Source: CALNYZ01 sp942490945 (GTDB lineage Bacteria > Pseudomonadota > Gammaproteobacteria > UBA6429 > Thiohalophilaceae). From it: DNA of 64,000 nt. Shown here piece after piece: positions 27,074 to 35,926 of the stretch. Position 1 is the first letter of the stretch; each line of letters opens with the position of its first letter. Below the pieces are notes generated by a model. The model did not search any database. It was given only the letters and a program-made list of their open reading frames with translations, and was not told where the DNA came from. The position numbers and the translations under genes are program-made. The DNA is taken from contig CALNYZ010000018.1 in assembly GCA_942490945.1 (NCBI GenBank), positions 868,001 through 932,000 of the forward strand, read 5' to 3'.

Positions 27074-28346
27074 TCATCAGTGTTTGATCATCGCGCTGTG
27101 GTTCATTTTGTTGATGGGTCTGCAGCGCCAGTTTGATGTGTTCGACCAACTGGTCAGGACTGCCATGGTTATCGAGTAATAATTTTTCGAGACGATGCTG
27201 ACCGAACATCTCTCCCTCTGGTGATGTGGCTTCGATAATACCATCGGTAAACAATACCAACATATCACCCTTGTACATTTCATGGCGACCATTGTCCCAG
27301 CTGTTATCCGGCAGAATACCCAGTGGTATACCGTGCGCCTGATCAAGATAACTTAATTTTCCGGCAGCTGTTTTTATGATCGGTGGCGGATGGCCTGCAT
27401 TGGCATAGATAATGGCGTGTTGTTGTGGAATATAACTGCTGACAAAGGCGGTAATAAAATTACCCCGCACCATACGGGTGAAGAAATGTTTGTTTGTATA
27501 GGTAAAGACACCGCCAGGCCCGGCTTCGGTGTCGGCATTATAAGTTCGTAATATTGCGTCATACATGGCAATTTCAACAGCAGCAGCGGCACCATGACCA
27601 GAAGCATCCGCGATCATGAATCCCCATGTGTCGTAGTCTTCTGGCGATTGTTTCAGTCCAAAAATATCAGACAGGTTAACATAGTCATAATAATCACCAC
27701 CAACGAAGGCGTGCGGGACAAAGTGACTGGCAATTTTAATGCCCGGTGTTTCGGCAGTGGTGGGTGGTAACAACAATTGCTGAATGCGTGCGACTGATTC
27801 AATTTCCTGTTGTATCCAGTTTTTCGCTTCTTGCAGTTTTCTGGCGTTGATTACGCTGTTTACGTAATTGCTCGCAAGGGTAGAGATCAGCAGGCTACGT
27901 TCCAAATCAACATCATCAACCTTGTCCGGTTCGGTGAACAGGATTAGCAGCCAGCGGTAAATATTATCGGGTTGAATGATGGGGAGACTGATTGCATCAA
28001 TGTAGCTGTCGAATACTGGGTTGAAAACCTGATGGATACCGTATTGCTTGCCGCGGAATACGACCGGCTTTTTCTTGCTCAAAATCTCTGTCAGGAAATC
28101 ATCATGGTAGATCTTGCTCGAATCCTGTTCCAACGGCAGATCGATGTTTTCGATTAACGTGTTACCCTTGTGATCAAATAATGCCATGATACGGCATTCG
28201 CGTGGCTGTAATCCTTCAGTACATACCAGGGCGGTTGCACAGGCACCATATTGGCGGCGCATTCTGTCGGCAAACAGCTTTAAAACCTTTTCAGGATTCG
28301 CATCTGAATGATTCAGGCTGTTTATAAGTTCGACAAGTTGTTGCAT
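27054..28346 (-). CDS. GAF-SpoIIE PP2C-type serine phosphatase
   Basis: A 430-residue signalling protein: a GAF-like sensor domain (~1-165), a coiled linker (~170-195) and a PP2C/SpoIIE phosphatase domain with metal-binding motifs VGGDYYDY, IADASGHG, ANAGHPPP, FTDGIIEA and RDDQTLM. Such RsbU-like proteins dephosphorylate anti-sigma-factor antagonists in partner-switching pathways. No antagonist or anti-sigma kinase gene lies next to it, so its target is not evident. Confidence 0.88.
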   Translation of the reverse strand: MQQLVELINSLNHSDANPEKVLKLFADRMRRQYGACATALVCTEGLQPRECRIMALFDHKGNTLIENIDLPLEQDSSKIYHDDFLTEILSKKKPVVFRGKQYGIHQVFNPVFDSYIDAISLPIIQPDNIYRWLLILFTEPDKVDDVDLERSLLISTLASNYVNSVINARKLQEAKNWIQQEIESVARIQQLLLPPTTAETPGIKIASHFVPHAFVGGDYYDYVNLSDIFGLKQSPEDYDTWGFMIADASGHGAAAAVEIAMYDAILRTYNADTEAGPGGVFTYTNKHFFTRMVRGNFITAFVSSYIPQQHAIIYANAGHPPPIIKTAAGKLSYLDQAHGIPLGILPDNSWDNGRHEMYKGDMLVLFTDGIIEATSPEGEMFGQHRLEKLLLDNHGSPDQLVEHIKLALQTHQQNEPQRDDQTLMIIEILQ

Positions 28347-28476
28347 CAGGATCAGGGTAGCTTTTGTTTTGCGTCTACTTTATGCTTTAGTCTTAAACAA
28401 GGTGAACTAACATTCTATCTACTTTGTCATAGAATACAATGTGTGAAATTACTGGTGGATATTTAAGGCAGAATAT

Positions 28477-29037
28477 ATGCAGAACAAAACTAACATATTG
28501 ATATTGGTCGCGTTTACGATATCTGCCATACCAATACCGGCTTTATCTGCCAAAGCAGAATCCGCAGACTTTCGATTTAAACATGACGAATTTCGCATGC
28601 GCTTTACACCAAGAACGCCACAACAAATACATGCTTTTTATGAAGGCCGGGGCTTTTCCAAACCGGCGTTGCAATCCTTGCAGGATAAATGTTTTTTTAC
28701 CACCGGACTTAAAAATACCGGCAAGAATATAGTTTTGTCGGATGTTGCCAACTGGAAATTCAGTGCCAATGGCAAACCCGTAAAACTATATAACCGTAAG
28801 GACTGGAAAGAACACTGGACAAAATTGCAGTTGCCACTGGGACACCAGGCAACTTTTCGTTGGACGCAATTTCCCATCAAACTGGATTTCAGGCCAGATG
28901 AAGGCGAGGGTGGTAATGTGGTTATTCCACGCACCCGAGAGAATCTGACGTTTGAAGCGACTTTTTACATACAAAGTAACAATGCAAAAACACCTGTTCA
29001 CGTTAAAGTTGAGAATATGAAATGCGCATTCGACTAA
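28477..29037 (+). CDS. Uncharacterised secreted protein
   Basis: A 186-residue protein with a signal peptide (ILILVAFTISAIPIPALSA) and no recognised domain. Two Cys (near 72 and 183) could form a disulfide. The mature part is beta-rich in appearance. The last 16 bases overlap the start of the following thioredoxin-like gene, so the two are coupled. It may be a substrate or partner of that oxidoreductase, which is inference. Confidence 0.65.
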   Translation: MQNKTNILILVAFTISAIPIPALSAKAESADFRFKHDEFRMRFTPRTPQQIHAFYEGRGFSKPALQSLQDKCFFTTGLKNTGKNIVLSDVANWKFSANGKPVKLYNRKDWKEHWTKLQLPLGHQATFRWTQFPIKLDFRPDEGEGGNVVIPRTRENLTFEATFYIQSNNAKTPVHVKVENMKCAFD

Positions 29038-29555
29038 TCAATTCAGTTCTGGTTATTATACTTTCAAATTTTCTCGCGCACGGACTTTATGCGAAGGTAG
29101 ACAAATTACCTAAAGGCATGATCGAAACAAAAACACAAGCTGCACCACTTTTTACCGTAAAAGATATTGATGGCAACAGCTTCACGCTGAAAGATGTAAA
29201 AGGTCAGTGGGTATTTTTACATTTTTGGGCGACATGGTGTGGTCCATGCCGTAAGGAAATACCGGAAATTCAACGTCTCACCAAAACAGATATAAGTAAA
29301 AAACTAAAGATAGTGCTGGTTAATACCGGTGAAAATGAAGACACAATATTCACTTTTTTAAGTGAGTTTGCACCTGATTTAAAGACATACATGGATAGCG
29401 ATGGATTAATAACCGAGTCTTATTCTCCTCGCGGTTTACCCGCAACCTACCTGATAAACCCGCAAGGCAAGATTCTATATCAGGCTTTGGGTGGAATGCA
29501 CTGGACGCAACCTGCTTATTACCAGTTTTTGCAATCACTGGTTAATACACCTTAA
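29022..29555 (+). CDS. TlpA-like periplasmic thiol-disulfide oxidoreductase
   Basis: A 177-residue protein with a signal peptide or anchor (LVIILSNFLAHGLYA) and a thioredoxin-fold domain of the TlpA/ResA/redoxin type: FLHFWATWCGPCRKEIP carries the WCGPC active site (~66-70), and the cis-proline motif GLPATYLI follows at ~138-145. Probably a periplasmic disulfide reductase. It is coupled to the upstream secreted protein. Confidence 0.88.
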   Translation: MRIRLINSVLVIILSNFLAHGLYAKVDKLPKGMIETKTQAAPLFTVKDIDGNSFTLKDVKGQWVFLHFWATWCGPCRKEIPEIQRLTKTDISKKLKIVLVNTGENEDTIFTFLSEFAPDLKTYMDSDGLITESYSPRGLPATYLINPQGKILYQALGGMHWTQPAYYQFLQSLVNTP

Positions 29556-29586
29556 TTAAATAGCAAAATCATCTACACTAGGTCTT

Positions 29587-30420
29587 ATGCAAGATATTGC
29601 GGCGGACATCTACCATGCGATCAACTCAGGCAAGCTGGCATTGCCCAGCCTGCCCGAGATGGCGCTCAGGATTCGCGCAGCCGTCAACGCAGAAGATGCG
29701 ACGGCTCTGCGAGTTGCCAAAATTATTGAGCTCGACCCGAACATTACCGGTCGAATAATACAAATGGCGAATTCGTCTATTTTTAGTGGGCACAAGAATG
29801 TAACAAGCTGCGAAGAAGCAGTGATGCGGCTGGGATTACGTGTTGTACGCGACATGGTAACATGCATGGCGATGCAACAACTTTATACCGCGCCGGTCGG
29901 ATTACTGAAAACAACATTGGCCCAACTATGGGAAGCTAGTGTACATGTTGCCGCAATCAGTTGTGTCCTTGCATCCATTACACCCAGGATGAATCCGGAA
30001 AAAGCCCTGCTTGCCGGGCTTGTACATAATATAGGCGCATTGCCAGTGGTAAGTTATGCAGAATCGCATCCGGCGCTTTCTGCCAACAAGGCAGTATTAC
30101 AAAGCATGCTGGATGAATTACGTGGACCGATAGGAAAGCTGATTCTCGAATCATGGAACTTTGATACGGAGTTAACCGCTATTCCTATGCAAATCAGTAA
30201 CTGGTTCCGCGACGAAAATGAAATTATTGATTATGCTGATATTGTCATCGTCGCAAAAGTTCATAGCCTGTACGGGAAAACAAATAATAATATCCCCGGC
30301 CTGACCGAGCTGCCCGCATTTAACAAGATGCGACTGAGCAAACTGGGGCCGGATGCCAGTCTGGAATTATTGCATGAGGCAAAATCCGATATCAAACAAG
30401 TGTTGAAAATGTTGCATTAA
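29587..30420 (+). CDS. HDOD domain signalling protein
   Basis: A 277-residue single-domain HDOD protein: LPSLPEMALRIRAAVN, ITGRIIQMANSSIFSGHKNVTSCEEAVMRLGLRVVRDMV are typical. HDOD domains are related to HD phosphohydrolases but lack catalytic residues and act as regulatory scaffolds. No output domain is attached. The stop is one base before the start of the antiporter gene, giving tight coupling. Confidence 0.87.
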   Translation: MQDIAADIYHAINSGKLALPSLPEMALRIRAAVNAEDATALRVAKIIELDPNITGRIIQMANSSIFSGHKNVTSCEEAVMRLGLRVVRDMVTCMAMQQLYTAPVGLLKTTLAQLWEASVHVAAISCVLASITPRMNPEKALLAGLVHNIGALPVVSYAESHPALSANKAVLQSMLDELRGPIGKLILESWNFDTELTAIPMQISNWFRDENEIIDYADIVIVAKVHSLYGKTNNNIPGLTELPAFNKMRLSKLGPDASLELLHEAKSDIKQVLKMLH

Positions 30421-30421
30421 A

Positions 30422-31591
30422 ATGAATGATGATACGATTGTATTTTATATTTTTCTGATTTTCACTGGCGCCGCTGTGCTTGCAACTGTTGCGCTGTATG
30501 CGCGTCAGGCGTTGCTGGTTGTGTATATCGTGTTGGGAATATTATTTGGCCCATCAGTGCTTGGTCTGGTTAATGACCCAAAATTAATGCAGGATCTTTC
30601 TCATGTCGGGATTATATTTTTATTATTCCTGTTGGGGTTAAACCTGCCGCCACAAAAACTTGTGCCCATGTTCAGGGAAACTATCTGGGTGGCAGGGTTA
30701 AGTACGCTGATATTTTTTGCGATTGGCTTCGGCATGGCGTATGTGTTTAACATGACACTGGTGGAATCCATCCTGATTGGTGTTGCCTTTACATTCTCAA
30801 GTACAATCATTGCGCTTAAATTGTTGCCGACGACAGCATTACACCATCAACATATCGGTGAGATTATTATCAGTATTTTATTGTTCCAGGATATTATTGC
30901 TATCATCGTGCTGATGGCCATCAAGGCAGACTGGGTGCAACAAAGTGTTAGCTACGAAATATTTAAACTGGTCGCTTCGCTGGTCGGACTAATCGGCGTC
31001 GCGTATTTGTTTGAACGCTTTATATTAATTCGTCTGATTCAGCGCTTTGATCAGATTCAGGAATATATATTTCTTATGGCAATCGGTTGGTGCCTTGGCA
31101 TGGCGGAGGCGGCAACACTACTGGGATTGTCTGCAGAAATCGGTGCATTTATAGCCGGCGTGGTGCTGGCAACCAACCCGATTGCTTTATATATAGGTGA
31201 TACATTGCGACCCTTGCGGGATTTTTTCCTGATCATATTCTTTTTTGCCCTGGGGGCCAGTTTTGAACTGGGATTAATGACTGAATTATTGCCGCTAAGC
31301 CTGTTGTTTGCCGTCACGGCATTGATTCTGAAACCCGTTGTATTTGATGTGTTGCTGGCCAAATATGGCGAAGCAAGAAAAATATCGCGTGAAACCGGTG
31401 CCCGCCTCGGACAAATCAGTGAGTTTTCATTATTGATCGCGGTATTATCAATGGAGGTGGGGCTGATAGGGATGAAGGCAAACTATTTAATTCAGCTGAG
31501 CACAATTATTACTTTCATCCTGTCATCGTACTATATTGTATTGCGCTATCCGTCACCGATGGCCGTGTCAGAAAAACTGCGCAGGGATTAG
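30422..31591 (+). CDS. CPA2-family monovalent cation:proton antiporter
   Basis: A 389-residue integral membrane protein with about 12 helices, Kef-type without the C-terminal RCK/TrkA-N domain. Typical segments include GILFGPSVLGLV, FLLFLLGLNLPPQKL, AFTFSSTIIALKLL and GLSAEIGAFIAGVVLA. It likely exchanges K+ or Na+ for protons. It is the last gene before the accessory island that begins at about 31.65 kb. Confidence 0.88.
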   Translation: MNDDTIVFYIFLIFTGAAVLATVALYARQALLVVYIVLGILFGPSVLGLVNDPKLMQDLSHVGIIFLLFLLGLNLPPQKLVPMFRETIWVAGLSTLIFFAIGFGMAYVFNMTLVESILIGVAFTFSSTIIALKLLPTTALHHQHIGEIIISILLFQDIIAIIVLMAIKADWVQQSVSYEIFKLVASLVGLIGVAYLFERFILIRLIQRFDQIQEYIFLMAIGWCLGMAEAATLLGLSAEIGAFIAGVVLATNPIALYIGDTLRPLRDFFLIIFFFALGASFELGLMTELLPLSLLFAVTALILKPVVFDVLLAKYGEARKISRETGARLGQISEFSLLIAVLSMEVGLIGMKANYLIQLSTIITFILSSYYIVLRYPSPMAVSEKLRRD

Positions 31592-31655
31592 GTTCAGCAT
31601 CAAACTCTGAAACATGTGTATGCATCGATAAGTTGGCCAAATTTGTAAAAATAGA

Positions 31656-31684
31656 ATGGCTGCTGCCGACCCATAGCAGACGCT
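31656..31684. repeat. Short imperfect palindrome at left edge of the defence island
   Basis: atGGCTGCTgccgacccatAGCAGaCgct has inverted ends around a GCCGACCCA centre. It resembles the motifs at 34344, 34991 and 38182 (variants of TGTCCGCT-n-TGGCC-n-AGCGGTCA). It precedes the Gabija-like pair. Confidence 0.4.
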
Positions 31685-31727
31685 CAGAAATGCTGTAAAG
31701 GACTAAAATCAGACCAATTAGGTATTC

Positions 31728-33299
31728 ATGAAATTTATAGAGAAAATAAAACTCTTCAACTTTAGGCGTTTCGATACGCTTGAATATCTTGCACGCGATA
31801 AAAGAAACATCTTTATCGGTGATAACGAGGCTGGGAAAAGTACAATATTGCATGCAGTCGATATTGTGCTTACTGGCAGCAGAGCAAAAGTAGAAAATAT
31901 AGGTCTCGAATCCCTTTTTAATAGCGATGCAGTAAATGAATTTCTTGGCGGAGCCAAGAATTTACATGATCTACCGAAGCTTAGATTAGAGATCTACCTA
32001 AATGATCATGGAGAGATTCAGCTTGAAGGAAACAATAACACTGATGAGCGTACATGCCACGGGCTTAAACTAGTTTGCGAACCATTACTTGAAGAGTATG
32101 GGCAGGAAATTCAAGACACATTATCCCCTGACGATGCTCTTTTCCCATATGAATACTATAGCATTACATTCTCTACTTTCTCGGGACAGCAATATACACA
32201 AAACCGCAGATTTCTAAGACACCTTCTTATTGATAGCTCCCTTATTGGGTCTGAGTACGCGACTCGACAGTATACTTATTCACTATATGAAACACATACC
32301 AATCTCGTCCAAAGGCACCAGAAGAATCATGCATATAGGCAAAGTAAAGCGCACTTTAGGGATACTGCGCTTGCTGATTTGAATGCTATTTTTGGGAATA
32401 TTAATTTCGATATTAAAAATGACAGTAAATCTAATCTTGGACAAGATTTGATGATAACCGAGAGTGGGATACCAGTTTCTCAGATGGGTAAAGGGAGGCA
32501 ATGCTTCATAAAGACAGAATTTGCACTTCAGCAAAAAGAGGGGGCAGATCCGCTAGATTTAATACTCATAGAAGAACCTGAAAATCACCTTAGTCACTTG
32601 AATATGAAAAGGCTAATCAATTGTATAGAAGCGGCGACCCAAACTCAGATAATGATTGCGACTCATAGTAATAGTGTTTGTTCTCGCCTAGATCTTCATA
32701 ATGCTGTATTAATTAGCTCAAATTCAAATCGTCCTGTTTCGCTTAGCGATCTTCCTAATGAGACTGCAAACTATTTCGTAAAAGCTCCCAACAACAAAAT
32801 ATTGGAATTTATACTATCGGAACGTGTTGTTTTGGTTGAAGGTGATGCAGAGTTCATGCTAATAGATGGGATTTATTCGAATTTGTTTGGTGAGATCATG
32901 GAAGATTCTAATATCCACGTGATTTCAGTTGGAGGAACAAGCTTTAAACGCTATATGGACTTAGCTAGGTTGCTTGGGATGAAGACTGCGGTTATTCGAG
33001 ATAACGATGGAGATCATCAAGCAAAGTGCATTGAAAATTATGCTGAATATACAAATAAGCACATACAAGTTTTCTACGATGAAGATGATGACAACAGACC
33101 AACTCTCGAAGTGTGTTTATACCAGGACAATCAAGAGTTATGTGAACGATTATTCTCAGAAGGGCGTAAAACGCTAACGGTACAGGAGTACATGTTAAGT
33201 AACAAGGCTGATGCGGCTCTAAAGATATTAGAGACGAGTATGGGTCAATTAGTTGCACCCGAATATATTAGGCGGGCACTAGAGTGGACAAGAGAGTAA
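31728..33299 (+). CDS. OLD-family ATPase-TOPRIM nuclease, GajA-like
   Basis: A 523-residue protein combining an SMC/ABC-type ATPase and a TOPRIM nuclease. Walker A is GDNEAGKST (31-39), the signature-like loop SQMGKGRQ (251-258), Walker B LILIEEPENHL (278-288) and H-loop ATHSN (311-315). The TOPRIM metal residues are in VLVEGDAE (368-375) and RDNDGD (424-429). The gene overlaps a small SF1 helicase gene by 16 bases, the layout of class 2 OLD / Gabija anti-phage systems. It is a little shorter than reference GajA (~578). The DNA is AT-richer than the neighbourhood, suggesting transfer. Confidence 0.82.
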   Translation: MKFIEKIKLFNFRRFDTLEYLARDKRNIFIGDNEAGKSTILHAVDIVLTGSRAKVENIGLESLFNSDAVNEFLGGAKNLHDLPKLRLEIYLNDHGEIQLEGNNNTDERTCHGLKLVCEPLLEEYGQEIQDTLSPDDALFPYEYYSITFSTFSGQQYTQNRRFLRHLLIDSSLIGSEYATRQYTYSLYETHTNLVQRHQKNHAYRQSKAHFRDTALADLNAIFGNINFDIKNDSKSNLGQDLMITESGIPVSQMGKGRQCFIKTEFALQQKEGADPLDLILIEEPENHLSHLNMKRLINCIEAATQTQIMIATHSNSVCSRLDLHNAVLISSNSNRPVSLSDLPNETANYFVKAPNNKILEFILSERVVLVEGDAEFMLIDGIYSNLFGEIMEDSNIHVISVGGTSFKRYMDLARLLGMKTAVIRDNDGDHQAKCIENYAEYTNKHIQVFYDEDDDNRPTLEVCLYQDNQELCERLFSEGRKTLTVQEYMLSNKADAALKILETSMGQLVAPEYIRRALEWTRE

Positions 33300-34315
33300 T
33301 TTTTGCTGTCGCAGGTGCTGGAAAGACAACGTACATAATAAACAGCCTCACTTTAGAAAAGCATGCAATGATTATTACGTATACGGAAAATAACTATCAA
33401 CACCTGCGAAAAAGGGTGATTCAGAAGTTCGGGTTAATACCTGAAAATATAACTATCCTTACCTACTATAATTTTCTCTACTCCTTTTGTTATAAGCCGT
33501 TTCTACACGACAGAGTCAGAGCGAAAGGTATAAACTGGAAAGTACCGCCTCCTTTTACATTGCGGTTCAAGCGTTCTGATATGCGTTTCTACATGGATTC
33601 TTCGAGGCGATTGTTTAGCAATAGAATTGCTAAACTTGTAACTCAAATGGGTGTAGTAGATAACATCATCGGCAGATTGAGTAAATATTACGACCAGTTT
33701 TTTGTAGATGAAGTACAAGACTTTAGCGGACATGATTTTAATTTATTAGTTGATCTTTGCGCTGCTGAATTAAATATCAATTTTGTAGGGGATTTTTACC
33801 AGCATACTTTTGATACCAGTAGGGATGGTACTGTTAATAAACGCTTATATGAAGACTTTGAGGCGTACAAATCGATTTTTGAAGCAGCAGGGATGACCGT
33901 TGATACTTCTACACTGTCACATAGTTACCGATGCACACCAGAGGTATGTCGGTTTATTACCGAAAAACTCGGAATTGAAATATATTCACACAAGAGCGAG
34001 CAATCTGAGGTGGTGTTTGTTTCTGAGCCTGAAGAAGTAATGGAAAAATTCAGATGTGGCAAGACAGTGAAATTGTTCTTTCAAAATCATGCTAGATATC
34101 CATGTTTTTCACAGAACTGGGGGAAATCAAAAGGGCAGGATCACTATTGTGACGTTTTGGTATTCCTATATCCAGCAGCCATGAAGGCTTTTGAAGAAGA
34201 GAAGTTCCAAAATTTGCCCGCCTCGAGCAGAAATAAGCTGTATGTCGCATGTACTAGGGCAAATGATAATCTTTATTTTGCCGAAGAAGCTACAGTAAGG
34301 AAGCATCAGCAATAA
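33284..34315 (+). CDS. Compact UvrD/Rep-type SF1 helicase, GajB-like
   Basis: A 343-residue superfamily 1 helicase with motif I AVAGAGKTT (8-16), motif II FVDEVQD (140-146), motif III GDFYQHT (169-175), motif IV LSHSYRC (211-217) and motif VI YVACTRANDNL near 320. Reference GajB is about 490 residues; the regions expected for subdomains 1B and 2B are mostly absent here. It overlaps and is coupled to the OLD nuclease. It probably senses or processes nucleic acid for the nuclease, by analogy to Gabija. Confidence 0.78.
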   Translation: MDKRVIFAVAGAGKTTYIINSLTLEKHAMIITYTENNYQHLRKRVIQKFGLIPENITILTYYNFLYSFCYKPFLHDRVRAKGINWKVPPPFTLRFKRSDMRFYMDSSRRLFSNRIAKLVTQMGVVDNIIGRLSKYYDQFFVDEVQDFSGHDFNLLVDLCAAELNINFVGDFYQHTFDTSRDGTVNKRLYEDFEAYKSIFEAAGMTVDTSTLSHSYRCTPEVCRFITEKLGIEIYSHKSEQSEVVFVSEPEEVMEKFRCGKTVKLFFQNHARYPCFSQNWGKSKGQDHYCDVLVFLYPAAMKAFEEEKFQNLPASSRNKLYVACTRANDNLYFAEEATVRKHQQ

Positions 34316-34343
34316 GATATTTTGATAAGCCGAACTGAGTTAT

Positions 34344-34370
34344 GAGTGTCCGTTACTGGCCGAAGGCAAC
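34344..34370. repeat. Short palindromic motif between Gabija-like pair and HEPN-like gene
   Basis: gagTGTCCGTTACTGGCCGAAGGCaac shares the TGTCCG-n-TGGCCG core with the motif at 38182. It lies in the ~105-base gap between modules, which contains no gene. Confidence 0.4.
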
Positions 34371-34420
34371 AATTTCAATAAATCTAGGTCAACGCCAATT
34401 TCCCATTATGGAAGCACAAT

Positions 34421-34957
34421 ATGAAGTCTAAACCTGATAAGCTAATACTTAAGCCCCTGGTTGAGATGGCATTAGTTGGCGAAATTGCTTTACAAGTCAA
34501 ACTTGCTGAAATAGCAGGAGAGAATCTTTCAAACGCTTCCACTAGCGTTGAATATTGGAGCGCTATACAAAGTATATTGTCTGCATCTGCGAACGTTTCC
34601 AAAATACTTTGGCCTGCTAGGAAAGAAAGAAAAGCTAGAGGAGAGTATTTGCGTGATTTGCTGAACGTTGATGAAGGGCATTTGCTCTCAGATCGAAAGA
34701 TTAGAAATAGCTTTGAACACTATGACGAACGCATTGAGGATTGGTTTGATGAGCATGAAACTGCATCCTATTGCGATTTGGCATTGGAAGCACAAGTGCC
34801 TGGTTTGTTGATGCCTCCAAAGTTTTCACATCGTTCTTATGATCAATATACGTGTGACTTAAAGTTTCGGGATGAGAAAATTAATCTACAGGAACTACTT
34901 TCAGAGCTCGCAAAATTAAGGGAGAAGTGTCGCCCATACTCTTTAATCGATTATTAA
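34421..34957 (+). CDS. HEPN-like protein, possible RNase effector
   Basis: A 178-residue, mainly helical protein of unrecognised family. The sequence DRKIRNSFEHYDERIEDWF holds R95-N-x3-H100, an R-x4-H motif like the catalytic motif of HEPN ribonucleases found in toxins and defence proteins. It sits between a Gabija-like pair and an integrase, in AT-rich DNA. No antitoxin gene is adjacent. HEPN assignment rests on one motif and helical appearance. Confidence 0.5.
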   Translation: MKSKPDKLILKPLVEMALVGEIALQVKLAEIAGENLSNASTSVEYWSAIQSILSASANVSKILWPARKERKARGEYLRDLLNVDEGHLLSDRKIRNSFEHYDERIEDWFDEHETASYCDLALEAQVPGLLMPPKFSHRSYDQYTCDLKFRDEKINLQELLSELAKLREKCRPYSLIDY

Positions 34958-34990
34958 ATAGGGCTAATCTTCGGAGCAGATAAAATTAAA

Positions 34991-35024
34991 CGTCGGCTTT
35001 TGGCCGAGGGGCGATGCGCCCCTC
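34991..35024. terminator. Hairpins between convergent HEPN-like and integrase genes
   Basis: CGTCGGCTTTTGGCCGA (34991-35007) resembles the island's short palindromic motif. Overlapping it is a perfect eight-base stem GAGGGGCG / CGCCCCTC with an ATG loop (35006-35024). The position between two convergent genes suits a bidirectional terminator, although no long T-run follows. Confidence 0.5.
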
Positions 35025-35032
35025 CCGAAAAT

Positions 35033-35656
35033 CTATACCTCAGTTTGTTCCGCAAGCTCCAAGGCATCGTCAACTTCAATTCCCAAATACCGAACGGTGC
35101 TCTCCAGCTTTGTGTGACCGAGCAAAAGCTGAATAGCGCGTAAATTTTTAGTACGTTTGTATATCAGGGTTGCTTTTGTTCGCCGTAGTGAATGCGTCCC
35201 GTAATCCAACGGATTTAGACCGATTTCAGCAATCCAGCTTTTGACAATACGCGCATATTGGCGGGTCGAGATGTGCCCTTTGCTGTTGGTTTGCCCTTTG
35301 AATAAATAATCGCTGCCAGAGAGGTTGGCTTGTTCTATCCAATGGGTGAGAGCTGTTCTGGTTTTTTGCGTTATTTCAAATTGTACGGGGCTTTGGGTTT
35401 TCTGCTGCATGACCATGGCACGTTTTAGAATATGGCTGCCATGGGCAATATCACTGACCCGGAGTTTCACCAAATCGCAGCTCCTGAGTTTGCTATCAAT
35501 GGCTAGGTTAAATAGGGCAAGGTCTCTGATCCTGTTGGCCATCTCAAGTCTAATGCGAATTGACCATATTTCGTGGAGTTTCAGGGGCGGTTTCTGGCCG
35601 ATGAGTTTTCCCTTGTTCCAAGGCGATTTACTATTAACTAATTGATTAATATTCAT
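35033..35656 (-). CDS. Short tyrosine recombinase (phage-integrase family)
   Basis: A 207-residue protein that is essentially only the catalytic domain. The active-site pattern is visible: first Arg in DSKLRSCDL, H-x-x-R in THSLRRTKA, the GHTKLEST His and the nucleophile in VRYLGI. The usual N-terminal core-binding domain is missing, but the family of proteins starting with a WNKGKLIGQK-like motif is naturally short. It could mobilise the surrounding island. Its Shine-Dalgarno is in an inverted repeat (35661-35696). Confidence 0.82.
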   Translation of the reverse strand: MNINQLVNSKSPWNKGKLIGQKPPLKLHEIWSIRIRLEMANRIRDLALFNLAIDSKLRSCDLVKLRVSDIAHGSHILKRAMVMQQKTQSPVQFEITQKTRTALTHWIEQANLSGSDYLFKGQTNSKGHISTRQYARIVKSWIAEIGLNPLDYGTHSLRRTKATLIYKRTKNLRAIQLLLGHTKLESTVRYLGIEVDDALELAEQTEV

Positions 35657-35660
35657 TTAT

Positions 35661-35696
35661 TATCCTTTCATAAACGATTGTGTCCCTGAAAGGATA
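35661..35696 (-). promoter_or_regulatory. Inverted repeat hiding the integrase ribosome-binding site
   Basis: Ten-base arms TATCCTTTCA (35661-35670) and TGAAAGGATA (35687-35696) are perfect complements. In the minus-strand transcript the 3' arm carries the AAAGGA Shine-Dalgarno, four to six bases before the ATG at 35656. Folding would sequester it. The repeat could instead be a protein-binding operator. Confidence 0.5.
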
Positions 35697-35805
35697 GTGA
35701 GGTTGCGATGGATATTTTGTTAATAACGGCTAATTTGAGGCCAGGTTACGGCTCAATGTTTTTGTTTGCAGGGGCTTAAAATAAGTAATTTGAATATGAC
35801 GCATA

Positions 35806-35885
35806 GCTATACCAAAGTACGAGTTATTCTAGTTTATCGGGCTGTATATGTATTTTTTTATAGCGCTATATCAAGGTACGTGCTA
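35806..35885 (+). promoter_or_regulatory. Direct repeats upstream of abiEi, candidate AbiEi operator
   Basis: GCTATAcCAAaGTACGaGtTA (35806-35826) recurs as GCTATAtCAAgGTACGtGCTA (35865-35885), 17 of 21 identical, 59 bases apart. They lie 42 and more bases before the antitoxin start. AbiEi antitoxins repress their own promoters through repeated sites, so these are natural candidates. Confidence 0.5.
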
Positions 35886-35926
35886 ATCTCGTAAAAGTAG
35901 AATTCAACGTAAATTGATGTAGTGAT

